A program made the translations under genes and the position numbers. Below are positions 8,044-16,065 of a stretch of DNA of 64,000 nt, in pieces. The notes beneath the pieces were generated by a model. The model searched no databases and had not been told where the DNA came from. It saw only the letters and a program-made list of their open reading frames with translations. Every line of letters begins with the position of its first letter. The stretch's first letter is position 1. The stretch is from positions 1 to 64,000 of the forward strand of contig JAAELK010000378.1 in assembly GCA_024226935.1 (NCBI GenBank), read 5' to 3'. The DNA comes from Desulfobacteraceae bacterium (lineage in GTDB: Bacteria; Desulfobacterota; Desulfobacteria; Desulfobacterales; Desulfobacteraceae).

Positions 8044-8757
8044 TTATGCCCCCAGATAGGCTTTTTTTACATCCGGGTTGGTGAGAAGTTCTTCGGCCGG
8101 TCCTTCAAGAATCAGGTTGCCATTTTCAATCACATAGCCCCTCCGGGCAAATTTAAGGGCAAGTCTGGCATTTTGCTCCACAAGAAGGATGGTGGTTCCC
8201 TGGCTGTTGATCTCTTTTAATGCCTTGAACATGTCCAGCATCAGCAAGGGGGCAAGGCCCATGGAAGGTTCATCCAGGAGCATGATTTTGCGGCCCGACA
8301 TATAGGCACGGCCAACGGCCAGCATCTGCTGTTCGCCGCCGGAAAGGGTTCCAGCCAACTGTTTTTTTCTCTCCTCCAGTCGGTTAAAAAGATCAAATAC
8401 CCATTTTTTATTCCTGGCAATCTGTTTTTTGTCTTTTCTGGCAAAACAGGCAAGAATAAGGTTTTCTGTGACGGTCAGATTCCCAAAAATTCGCCGGCCT
8501 TCTGGTACATGGGAAATTCCCAAAGCTGATACCACCTTGTCGGCACTGTATTTAAGTAAATTTTTCCCTTCAAATTCCAAAATTGATTCCGGATGGGCAG
8601 GGATCATCCGTGAAATTGCCCGTAAAGTGGTGCTTTTTCCGGCACCATTGGCACCTATAATGGTTAAAATTTCACCTGCTTTAACTGAAAAGCTGATTTC
8701 GTGAAGGGCCTTGATGTTTCCATAGGATACCCTTAATTTTTCTACTCTCAATTGCAT
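8044..8757 (-). CDS. livF: Branched-chain amino-acid ABC transporter, ATP-binding subunit LivF
   Basis: 237 residues. Walker A GANGAGKST (35-43), signature LSGGEQQML, Walker B IMLLDEPSMGLAP and the switch histidine region LLVEQNARLA are all present. The VEQN motif and C-terminal EGPAEELLTNPDVKKAYLG are characteristic of LivF among HAAT-family ATPases. It couples ATP hydrolysis to uptake through LivH/LivM. Its ATG overlaps the TGA of livG by one base, so the two are translationally coupled. It is the last gene of livKHMGF. Confidence 0.93.
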   Translation of the reverse strand: MQLRVEKLRVSYGNIKALHEISFSVKAGEILTIIGANGAGKSTTLRAISRMIPAHPESILEFEGKNLLKYSADKVVSALGISHVPEGRRIFGNLTVTENLILACFARKDKKQIARNKKWVFDLFNRLEERKKQLAGTLSGGEQQMLAVGRAYMSGRKIMLLDEPSMGLAPLLMLDMFKALKEINSQGTTILLVEQNARLALKFARRGYVIENGNLILEGPAEELLTNPDVKKAYLGA

Positions 8758-9530
8758 CAGGTCAGATCCTCCTTACCAAGATAGGCCTCAATGACTGCAG
8801 GATTATTCTGGATTTTTTCCGGCGGACCCTGGGCAATTATTTCTCCGAAGACAAGAGTTTGGATATGCTGGCACAGGTCCATGACAAATTTCATCCGGTG
8901 TTCAATCAAAAAAATAGCTACCTTAAAATCTTTGTGGACCTGTTTAATGATTTTTATCATCTGAACCAGTTCATCCGGTGTCATGCCTGCTGTTGGTTCA
9001 TCTAAAAACAGCACCTTGGGGTTGATGGCCATGGCCCTTGCCATTTCAACCCGGCGTTGGGCCCCGTAGGGCAGGCTGGTCACTAACTGGTTTGCATGCT
9101 GTTTGATGTTAAACAACTCCAGAAGACGGTAGGAGTTTTCCTCCACCCTGGTCTCTTCCCGGCGGCAGGCAGGGGTGTTAAAAAAAGATCCGAATAACCC
9201 GTAGGCAAGTTGGGAATAATGGGCCATCTTAATATGGTCCAGCACATTTATGTGCCGCCAGAGAGCAAGATTCTGAAAGGTTCTTCCAACCCCTTTTGCT
9301 GCAATTTCATTGGTTTCAAGTCCCTTGATATTTTCATTTTCCAGGGTGATAGTTCCCTGTGCAGGGGTGTAGATGCCTGTGATTAAATTAAAAATTGTGG
9401 TTTTTCCTGCACCATTGGGTCCGATAAGCCCGGTTATCTGCCGGGGTGCAATGTTCAGGTTGTAATTGTGAACGGCACGTAACCCGCCAAAATAATGGGT
9501 CATGTTTTTCACATTGAGCAATGCTGACAT
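8757..9530 (-). CDS. livG: Branched-chain amino-acid ABC transporter, ATP-binding subunit LivG
   Basis: 257 residues. Walker A GPNGAGKTT (37-45), the LivG-type signature LPYGAQRRVEMARA, Walker B VLFLDEPTAGM and switch FLIEHRMKFV. LivG members carry the extra RTFQN motif seen here after the Q-loop. It pairs with LivF as the second ATPase of the importer. The gene starts 2 bp after the livM stop and overlaps livF by one base, which confirms one transcription unit. Confidence 0.93.
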   Translation of the reverse strand: MSALLNVKNMTHYFGGLRAVHNYNLNIAPRQITGLIGPNGAGKTTIFNLITGIYTPAQGTITLENENIKGLETNEIAAKGVGRTFQNLALWRHINVLDHIKMAHYSQLAYGLFGSFFNTPACRREETRVEENSYRLLELFNIKQHANQLVTSLPYGAQRRVEMARAMAINPKVLFLDEPTAGMTPDELVQMIKIIKQVHKDFKVAIFLIEHRMKFVMDLCQHIQTLVFGEIIAQGPPEKIQNNPAVIEAYLGKEDLT

Positions 9531-9532
9531 AT

Positions 9533-10825
9533 TTATACTCCCCGCTTGTCTTTAATCCCTTGGTTATTTTTGTTTTTGGCCCGCAATAATCGTTTGGCAT
9601 CAATCTCTTTGAAAGATATCAGACCATAGGGTCTAAAAATCATGACAAAGATTAAAATCAAAGGAATAATGATCCATTTAAAAAGTTCCAGGGGGCGCAG
9701 GGCTTCTCCCAGTACATTAATGCTGACAGCTCCCACAATGGACCCCACAATGGAATTAAGGCCTCCGAAATAGACCATGGCAAGGATCTCTGCCAGGCGG
9801 TTGATACTGAACATGCTGGGATTAATATAGGCCAGGACGTGGGCAAAAAGGCCTCCTGCTATCCCTGCCCAGAATGCACCAAACATAAAGGCTGTCACCT
9901 TGGTTTTCCGGGTTTTAATGGTCATGGCTTCCGAAGCCGCCTCATCATCGCGCACAGTATTTAATGCCTTGCCAAAGATTGAGGTAACAAAATTATGAAC
10001 CACCCAGATGCACAGCATGGTCCAGGCAAAGATGATGGGTAGGGGTGCATAATCTGGGTGACCTCCCATCCCCCTGGCCCCGCCGATGATATGCAGATTT
10101 TCAACGGCTGACTTAATAATAAACATGAATGCTAGAGAGATAATGGCCAGATAATCCCCCCTGGTTCTAAAAGATGGAATGGCCACCAGCAAAGATCCTA
10201 TAGCCGCGGCAATCCCACCCCCTAAAAGGGCAAAGGGAAAGAGCCATGGGCCTATGCTTTCGGGCAAAAGGGGGGTGCCGAAAATTTTATCATTTACAAA
10301 CAAGACCAGGGTGATGATAGAAGAAGTGTAGGCCCCCAATGCCATAAATCCCGGATGGGAACAGGAAAACTCTCCCTGGTATCCATTTATTACATTGACA
10401 CTGACGGTGAGAATAATGGAGATCAGGGTTAATTTGATGATCAAAATTCGATAATCATTGATGCCGGCCCAGAGATGAAGGATGGCATAAAAAAAGATAA
10501 GGTGGATGAGAACAGAAAGTCCCAGGGGCAATTTTTCAAACAGGCCGGCCAGAAAATTGGCAAAATTGCAACTCACTCCGGCCGTCAGGAGAATGGGGAT
10601 AAGATACACGATTATATCGTATGCCAGGGCACTTGGTATCATGATTGGGTTTTTGAGCATGATAAGAGTGCCGAACAATACAGGTATTTTGGGAAGTCCA
10701 AGATAATAGGAGATATAATCATATCCCCAATAATATTCAATCACCACCGCCGCAAGTGTCCCTATAAGCCAGCCCAGCAGGGAAATATTTGAAAATAGAT
10801 GTTTAAATTTTTTTATAAGTTCCAT
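9533..10825 (-). CDS. livM: Branched-chain amino-acid ABC transporter permease LivM
   Basis: A 430-residue inner-membrane permease with many hydrophobic segments. The family core begins around residue 130 (LTLISIILTVSVNVINGYQGEFS) and includes the coupling-helix region (LNTVRDDEAASEAMTI) that contacts the ATPases. It has a longer N-terminal hydrophobic section (1-125) than the shortest LivM proteins, as in many long LivM forms. It would form the heteromeric channel with LivH. Unlike the tight livM-livG-livF junctions, livH lies 122 bp upstream across a repeat insertion. Confidence 0.9.
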   Translation of the reverse strand: MELIKKFKHLFSNISLLGWLIGTLAAVVIEYYWGYDYISYYLGLPKIPVLFGTLIMLKNPIMIPSALAYDIIVYLIPILLTAGVSCNFANFLAGLFEKLPLGLSVLIHLIFFYAILHLWAGINDYRILIIKLTLISIILTVSVNVINGYQGEFSCSHPGFMALGAYTSSIITLVLFVNDKIFGTPLLPESIGPWLFPFALLGGGIAAAIGSLLVAIPSFRTRGDYLAIISLAFMFIIKSAVENLHIIGGARGMGGHPDYAPLPIIFAWTMLCIWVVHNFVTSIFGKALNTVRDDEAASEAMTIKTRKTKVTAFMFGAFWAGIAGGLFAHVLAYINPSMFSINRLAEILAMVYFGGLNSIVGSIVGAVSINVLGEALRPLELFKWIIIPLILIFVMIFRPYGLISFKEIDAKRLLRAKNKNNQGIKDKRGV

Positions 10826-10846
10826 TTAACCTTCTTTATATTTGGT

Positions 10847-10938
10847 TTTTATATGAAACTCCCGATATCAAAAGAGAGTTTTAATCTTTGTTGTGGGCGG
10901 AACCAAGGGTGAAATTCTTGGTCCGCCCATGGCGGTTG
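10847..10938 (+). repeat. Two-hairpin intergenic repeat, copy C (inside the liv operon)
   Basis: Matches copy A closely when both are read in the same direction (ATATGAAACTCCCGATAT, AAAGAGAGTTT, TTTGTTGTGGGCGG, GGTCCGCCCATGGCGGTT). The second stem GGGCGGAACCAAG/CTTGGTCCGCCC is strong. It occupies almost all of the gap between livH and livM, so the operon is transcribed through the hairpins and they may affect mRNA processing or subunit stoichiometry. Confidence 0.78.
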
Positions 10939-10947
10939 TTATGCAAA

Positions 10948-11871
10948 TTATAATCTTAATTTTGTGCTGTGTTCCATTCCAAAAAAACCCCGGGGCTTAA
11001 ATGACAGGATGATAAGTATAATTGAGTAGGCGATCAGATCCCTCAGGGTGGACGGAAAAATTGTTGCCACAAAAATTTCAATAAATCCCAATAGATAACC
11101 TGCAAAGGCAGCTCCTTTTATGGAGCCACGGCCGCCAAGAATCGCTGCAACAAATGCTTTCCAGCCGATGATTACTCCCATATAAGGATCGAGTATGGGA
11201 TATGCCTGGCCGTAGAGAATTCCTGCAACCGAGGCTAAACCGGCTCCCATGGCAAAAGTCAGGGGGGCGATGGTGTTGATGGACACACCCATGAGGGGAA
11301 CGGCAAGAAAATCATAGGACATGGCCCGCATGGCCATTCCCCACTTGGTTTTTTGAATAAAGGCATGTAGAGCCACCATGAGCAATAATGATATGATGAT
11401 GATCATCGCTTTTACATTGGTGATATAAATTCCACCAACATGATAGGTAACCGATTTCATCAGGGGTGGAAAACTTAACCGCGTGGCTCCTAGCAAGATT
11501 AATACCCCGGTCTCAAATATAATACCGATCATAAGCCCTGTAATGGCGGCAGAGGCCCTGGGTGCATTTCGCAGGGGCCTGTATCCTGCAACTTCCACGA
11601 ATACACCGACCCAGGATACCAAAAACATGGTTGTAACCACCGTGGCCAAAAAAATTAAGGGGGCCGGCAAAAGGCCGGCAAAAATACCTATAAAAAGGGT
11701 TGCAATACCAAATCCGATATAGGCTCCCACCATAAAGATATCGCCATGGGCAAAGTTAAAAAGCATCAAAACTCCGTAGACCATTGAATATCCAATGGAG
11801 ATAACGGCGTAAAAGCTCCCTCTTTCTGCCGCATTAATCAGGTTTTGAAGAATATATTGCAATAGTTCCAT
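10948..11871 (-). CDS. livH: Branched-chain amino-acid ABC transporter permease LivH
   Basis: A 307-residue permease with the LivH N-terminus (LQNLINAAERGSFYAVISIG, YSMVYGVLMLFNFAHGDIFM), a conserved glycine-rich segment (AGLASVAGILYGQ) and the coupling stretch GWKAFVAAILGGRGSIKGAA. It is the second membrane subunit of the importer. The start at 11871 is 28 bp downstream of livK, and the stop is followed by repeat copy C before livM. Confidence 0.92.
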   Translation of the reverse strand: MELLQYILQNLINAAERGSFYAVISIGYSMVYGVLMLFNFAHGDIFMVGAYIGFGIATLFIGIFAGLLPAPLIFLATVVTTMFLVSWVGVFVEVAGYRPLRNAPRASAAITGLMIGIIFETGVLILLGATRLSFPPLMKSVTYHVGGIYITNVKAMIIIISLLLMVALHAFIQKTKWGMAMRAMSYDFLAVPLMGVSINTIAPLTFAMGAGLASVAGILYGQAYPILDPYMGVIIGWKAFVAAILGGRGSIKGAAFAGYLLGFIEIFVATIFPSTLRDLIAYSIILIILSFKPRGFFGMEHSTKLRL

Positions 11872-11899
11872 TCACCCACTCCCGTTACGAATATATGCG

Positions 11900-13075
11900 T
11901 CAGGGGCAAATGGATTTATAAAATCCGTATTCACCCTTGTTATCGATTTTGACGATGACCGCACATTTGATGGGATCACCTTCCTGGGTAAAGGTCATTT
12001 TACCTGTGATCCCGGAAAAATTTTTAATTTGCGCAAGGGCATCACGGACCGCTATTCGGTCTTTTCCTATTCTCCCAGTAATTTTGCCGGTATCCTGGAT
12101 GGCTTGCTGGACAAGATGTAAAGCGTCCCAGGTCAGGGCCGCCACATCGTCGGGGATGTAATCATAGGCTTTTTTATACCTGTCAATGAATGTCTTGGTG
12201 GCACCTTTGGCCCCGGCCGCTGCATAATGGGAAGAAAAATACAGGCCATAGCAGTCTTTTCCACAAAGTTTAACAGTTTCGGGAGATCCCCAGGAATCGG
12301 ATCCTGCAATGGGAGCTTTCCATCCCAGCTCTTTGGCTTGTTTAACAATCAGTGGCACCTCATTGTAATACTGGGGGGTGAATAATACCTGGGCCCCGGA
12401 CCTGACGATCTTGGTCAACTGGGATGAAAAATCGGTATCTTTGGTGGTAAAACTTTCATATGCAACAATGGAGTCAGGGCCATGCTTTTTTTCCCATATT
12501 TTTTTAAAAACCTGGGCAAGTCCCCTGGGGTAGTCGGAAGCAACGTCGTAGAGAACGGCAGCCGTAGTAAATCCAAATTCATCGGTGATAAAATTTGCCA
12601 TAACCTGTCCCTGGAAGGGATCGAGAAAGCATCCCCTGAAAACAAAGGGCCGGTCCAGGGTGGTGTCGGGGTTGGTGGACCAGGGGCTGATCATGACGGT
12701 TTTATATTTATTGGCCACTCCTCCGGCAGGAACTGCCTGTTTGGAAGCCTGGGGGCCGATAATGGCTAATACATCGTCCTGGGTGATCATTTTAGTATTG
12801 GCTTTTACGGCAGATTCCGCCTTGGATTCATTGTCTTCGATGACAAGTTCCACTTCATAATTTTTATTGCCTACTTTAAGGCCACCGGCTCTTTTGATAT
12901 CTTCAAGCCATAGCATGGCGGCGTATTTTGTACATTCCCCCACCTTGGGGATATCTCCTGTCAAGGGGGCGTTTATGCCGATCTTAATGATGGTTTTTCT
13001 GGCAGAAAAGGCCAGGGGTGAAAAGATCACAGCAGATGTAACAGCCACAATTGTTAATAAAACAATTTTTCGCAT
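11900..13075 (-). CDS. livK: Branched-chain amino-acid ABC transporter substrate-binding protein
   Basis: A 391-residue periplasmic binding protein of the Peripla_BP_6 type. A clear Sec signal peptide precedes the mature domain (basic MRKI, hydrophobic core, cleavage near SPLAFSA at about 25). The mature part shows IKIGINAPLTGDIPKVG, AIIGPQASKQAV and the interlobe segments typical of LivK/LivJ. A very strong ribosome site (AAGGGGGGAG) precedes the ATG, fitting high expression of the binding protein relative to the membrane parts. It is the first gene of the liv operon. Substrate specificity (leucine/isoleucine/valine or another amino acid) cannot be read from the sequence. A sigma-54 activator gene lies next upstream, but I found no convincing -24/-12 promoter in the gap. 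Confidence 0.9.
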   Translation of the reverse strand: MRKIVLLTIVAVTSAVIFSPLAFSARKTIIKIGINAPLTGDIPKVGECTKYAAMLWLEDIKRAGGLKVGNKNYEVELVIEDNESKAESAVKANTKMITQDDVLAIIGPQASKQAVPAGGVANKYKTVMISPWSTNPDTTLDRPFVFRGCFLDPFQGQVMANFITDEFGFTTAAVLYDVASDYPRGLAQVFKKIWEKKHGPDSIVAYESFTTKDTDFSSQLTKIVRSGAQVLFTPQYYNEVPLIVKQAKELGWKAPIAGSDSWGSPETVKLCGKDCYGLYFSSHYAAAGAKGATKTFIDRYKKAYDYIPDDVAALTWDALHLVQQAIQDTGKITGRIGKDRIAVRDALAQIKNFSGITGKMTFTQEGDPIKCAVIVKIDNKGEYGFYKSICP

Positions 13076-13291
13076 ACTCCCCCCTTTAAAAAAATTAAAG
13101 ATGATTTTTCGTGAATTTTTTTCGTATAAAAGTTGCCGATTGAGGTAAATGCTTTAATGCAAATTAAATTTTGATTTAAAACTAACGCCAGCTTCATTGC
13201 ATAAAAAAAAGATGGATTAATGCAACAAATTAGGTAGCATCAATTATAGTTTTAGTCATATGTAAAAATAGTGGGGAAGTAAAGAACAATA

Positions 13292-14362
13292 TTATTTTAC
13301 AGGTGGCTGTACCTTGAACTCATTTATTTTGTATAGGAGTGTCTTATAGCTGATCTTGAGTATCTTTGCAGCCTTGGATCGATTCCACCCAACTTTTTCA
13401 AGGACAAATGCGATAATTTGTTTTTCCACCTTGTCGGCTGCAAGTTTTTTTATTTTTTTCAGGGAAATATCTTCAAATATTTTTTCTGGACTGCTGGACA
13501 GATCAATAAATTCAGAAATGATATTCATTTGATTGTGGTTGGTTTCATCGTTAAACAACGGGATAGATTCCCCGGCCAGAGGAGTGGAAATCTTTTGATT
13601 AATCCACTTGATATTTTCCCGGGGCAAATCCTTAAGTATTTTTTGCCAGGAGTTTATTACCATCTGTTTTTTGATGCAATTTTGCAATTGTCTCACATTG
13701 CCGGGCCAGGGGTAGTTGCACAAACGGATCATGGTATCGGCATCGGGTTTACTGCCCATATTATTGGGATATTGGGTTTTGTATAATCTGAAATAGTATT
13801 CGATAAGGGAGGGGATATCTTCTTTTCTTTGTCGCAGGGGAGGGATATCAATTTTAATAATATTGAGTCGATAAAAAAGATCCTCCCGGAATGTTTTTCG
13901 TTTTATGGCTTCTTCCAGGTTATGGTTGGTTGCGGCAATTACCCAGATGTCGGTCGTAAATTCCTGGTCAGATCCCAGGGGCGAAAATTCGCCGCTTTGA
14001 AGCACATGGAGCATTTTTGATTGAAGAGTCAGGGGCATGTCACCGATTTCATCTAAAAAGAGCACACCTCCGTTTGCCGTTTGAAATTTTCCGGAACGTT
14101 TTTTATGGGCTCCGGTAAAGGCTCCTTTTTCATAGCCATAGAGTTCGCTTTCCAAGAGAGTTTCAGGCAAAGCCGCACAATTTATTTTGACAAAGTTCTG
14201 GGTGGATCGATTGGATTCGGTATAAAGGCTCTGGGCCACCACATCTTTTCCCACCCCTGTTTCACCGGTAATCAATACATTAAGGCAGGTATCGGCTACA
14301 TGGTTGATCAGTTCTTTCGTCTTTAAAATTGATTTGCTGACGCCGATCAGTGGTGTCTTCAT
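13292..14362 (-). CDS. Sigma-54-dependent activator (AAA+ and Fis-type HTH, no receiver)
   Basis: 356 residues. The AAA+ domain starts at the very N-terminus: Walker A GETGVGKD (33-40), the sigma-54 contact loop GAFTGA (80-85), Walker B LFLDEIGD (101-108) and the Arg-finger segment FREDLFYRLN. A Fis-type helix-turn-helix follows at about 322-350 (WNRSKAAKILKISYKTLLYK). There is no N-terminal sensing or receiver domain. The gene immediately upstream, 28 bp away, encodes an isolated receiver, so an NtrC-like protein appears split into two polypeptides. Targets are unknown; the adjacent liv operon or fabH are candidates by position only. Confidence 0.9.
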   Translation of the reverse strand: MKTPLIGVSKSILKTKELINHVADTCLNVLITGETGVGKDVVAQSLYTESNRSTQNFVKINCAALPETLLESELYGYEKGAFTGAHKKRSGKFQTANGGVLFLDEIGDMPLTLQSKMLHVLQSGEFSPLGSDQEFTTDIWVIAATNHNLEEAIKRKTFREDLFYRLNIIKIDIPPLRQRKEDIPSLIEYYFRLYKTQYPNNMGSKPDADTMIRLCNYPWPGNVRQLQNCIKKQMVINSWQKILKDLPRENIKWINQKISTPLAGESIPLFNDETNHNQMNIISEFIDLSSSPEKIFEDISLKKIKKLAADKVEKQIIAFVLEKVGWNRSKAAKILKISYKTLLYKINEFKVQPPVK

Positions 14363-14390
14363 AGGCTTGTTTTACTCTCTTGAGTTGTTG

Positions 14391-14762
14391 TTAATGCTTA
14401 AGAAGGCTTGTAAGCTTGTCTTCAATCTTGAATAACCCAATGGGTTTGAAAAGGACAACATCTGCCTGTGCTTCCGAGGCAAGAGCACCTGTTTGATCAC
14501 CATAACCTGTTATGGCAATTATTTTTACCCGGGGAAATTCATTTTTTACGATGGATATAAGTCCCATACCGCTGATGTTGGGCATAACAAGATCTGTGAT
14601 CAGGCAATCGAAAAACTTTGGGTTATCCCTCAATAATTTTAATGCAATAAACCCATCCCCTGCTGTTTTAACTTCATATCCCATGGAATTGAAAAACTCA
14701 TAAAATGTAGATAAAATGTCTTTATTATCATCAACTATCAGAAGCCGTGTTGGGTTCGCCAT
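14391..14762 (-). CDS. Single-domain response regulator (CheY-like receiver)
   Basis: A 123-residue receiver alone: DDN acidic pocket (11-13), phospho-acceptor Asp57 in LITDLVMP, the T in ITGYG and Lys106 in FKP. The ATG at 14762 is chosen because GGAG lies 6 bp upstream; the ATG at 14777 would place that ribosome site inside the coding sequence. It is probably co-transcribed with the receiver-less sigma-54 activator downstream and may control it in trans. No cognate kinase is adjacent. Confidence 0.88.
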   Translation of the reverse strand: MANPTRLLIVDDNKDILSTFYEFFNSMGYEVKTAGDGFIALKLLRDNPKFFDCLITDLVMPNISGMGLISIVKNEFPRVKIIAITGYGDQTGALASEAQADVVLFKPIGLFKIEDKLTSLLKH

Positions 14763-14990
14763 TTTGTGCTCCTTCAATGAAAAGAGATATTCATCTTGAT
14801 TATCAGTTCATATAATATATTTGTTCCGGGTTGCAAGCAAAAATTAAAAAAAAAGGTAATTTTATCGATTATTTTGTTGATTTTAAGCTTAAGTTTCTTG
14901 CCTAATAATCAAATAAATATTATAAGACCTGAATAATATAATAGTATTAAATATTTAGCAAATAATAGTTTGCCCATAAAAGGAGTTCCA

Positions 14991-16004
14991 ATGATAAAAA
15001 GTATTATAAAAGGTACTGGCAAGTTTGTTCCCCCCAATGTTGTGACCAATAAAGATCTTGAAAAAATTATGGATACCTCGGATGAATGGATTCAGCAGCG
15101 GACCGGGATCAAGCAAAGACATTGGATATCGGAAGAAAACCCGATGGGTGCATCGGACCTTGGATTTGAAGCCGCTAAACAGGCTCTTGATGCAGCCGGC
15201 TGGGCGCCAGAAGATCTGGATTTTATCATATTTGCCACCTTGAGTCCGGATATCATGTTTCCGGGCTCTGGTTGTCTGCTGGCTGCTAAACTTGGATTAA
15301 ATTCCACACCAACCCTGGATATCCGTCAGCAATGCACTGGATTTTTATACGGGTTTGCCACGGCGGATGCCTATATTAAGACAGGTCTTGCCAAAAAAGT
15401 GCTTCTGGTGGGTGGAGAAGTTCACTCGTCGGGTCTTGATAAGTCCACCCGGGGCCGTGATGTCACCGTTATTTTCGGGGATGGAGCAGCGGCGGTCTGT
15501 ATTGAGGGAGTTGAGACACAAAAGAATGCAGGTCTTTTAGCTTCAGCCCTCCACGCCGATGGTAATTATGCAGATTCTTTAACCACTGAACTGCCGGCAT
15601 CCAGACTTTTTAAACGTAATCCCGACGGTATCTCCCATGATGATCCTCGATATTTTCCCATCATGGCGGGATCTACAATTTTCAAAAAAGCTGTCCGGCT
15701 GTTGCCAAAGGTAACCAATGAAGTTCTTGAAAAAGCCGGAATCGGGCTTGACCAGATCGATCTTGTTGTTCCCCACCAGGCAAATAAGAGAATCAATCAG
15801 GCCTTTGGACAATATTTAAAATTTGAAGATGATAAGATATTTCACAATATTGAAAAATATGGTAACACTACCGCCGCCAGTATCCCCCTGGCATTTCATG
15901 AAGCCATGGAACAGGGACGAATCGGAAAATCAGGGCAGACTGTACTTTTTGTTGCTCTTGGAGCTGGCCTTACCTGGGGCGCTTGTGTCTATCGGTTTTT
16001 GTAA
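14991..16004 (+). CDS. fabH: 3-oxoacyl-ACP synthase III (FabH)
   Basis: 338 residues. It has the KAS III catalytic triad: Cys115 in QQCTGF, His262 in VPHQANKRI and Asn292 in KYGNTTAAS. The N-terminus TGKFVPPNVVTN and the C-terminal GAGLTWGACVYRFL are typical. The enzyme starts fatty-acid synthesis by condensing an acyl-CoA with malonyl-ACP. The ATG at 14991 follows AAAGGAG by 5-6 bp, so an in-frame start at 14970 is unlikely. It stands alone rather than in a fab cluster, which suggests either a secondary KAS III or a dispersed arrangement. A long insert-free sequence favours genuine FabH over HMG-CoA-synthase-like relatives. Confidence 0.9.
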   Translation: MIKSIIKGTGKFVPPNVVTNKDLEKIMDTSDEWIQQRTGIKQRHWISEENPMGASDLGFEAAKQALDAAGWAPEDLDFIIFATLSPDIMFPGSGCLLAAKLGLNSTPTLDIRQQCTGFLYGFATADAYIKTGLAKKVLLVGGEVHSSGLDKSTRGRDVTVIFGDGAAAVCIEGVETQKNAGLLASALHADGNYADSLTTELPASRLFKRNPDGISHDDPRYFPIMAGSTIFKKAVRLLPKVTNEVLEKAGIGLDQIDLVVPHQANKRINQAFGQYLKFEDDKIFHNIEKYGNTTAASIPLAFHEAMEQGRIGKSGQTVLFVALGAGLTWGACVYRFL

Positions 16005-16019
16005 TAAATTTTCATTTTA

Positions 16020-16059
16020 TGGAGATGATAAAGAACCATTTTTTTCTTTATCACCTCCA
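16020..16059. terminator. Hairpin between convergent fabH and pgi
   Basis: GGAGATGATAAAG (16021-16033) pairs with CTTTATCACCTCC (16046-16058), 12 of 13 positions, with a T-rich loop. The following CCATGGCCGTTATT resembles the 3' end of the two-hairpin repeat family, so it may be a diverged member. Confidence 0.6.
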
Positions 16060-16065
16060 TGGCCG

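Noticed and set aside
13076-13291. A sigma-54 promoter upstream of livK
   Set aside because: No TGGCAC-N5-TTGC match was found in either orientation.
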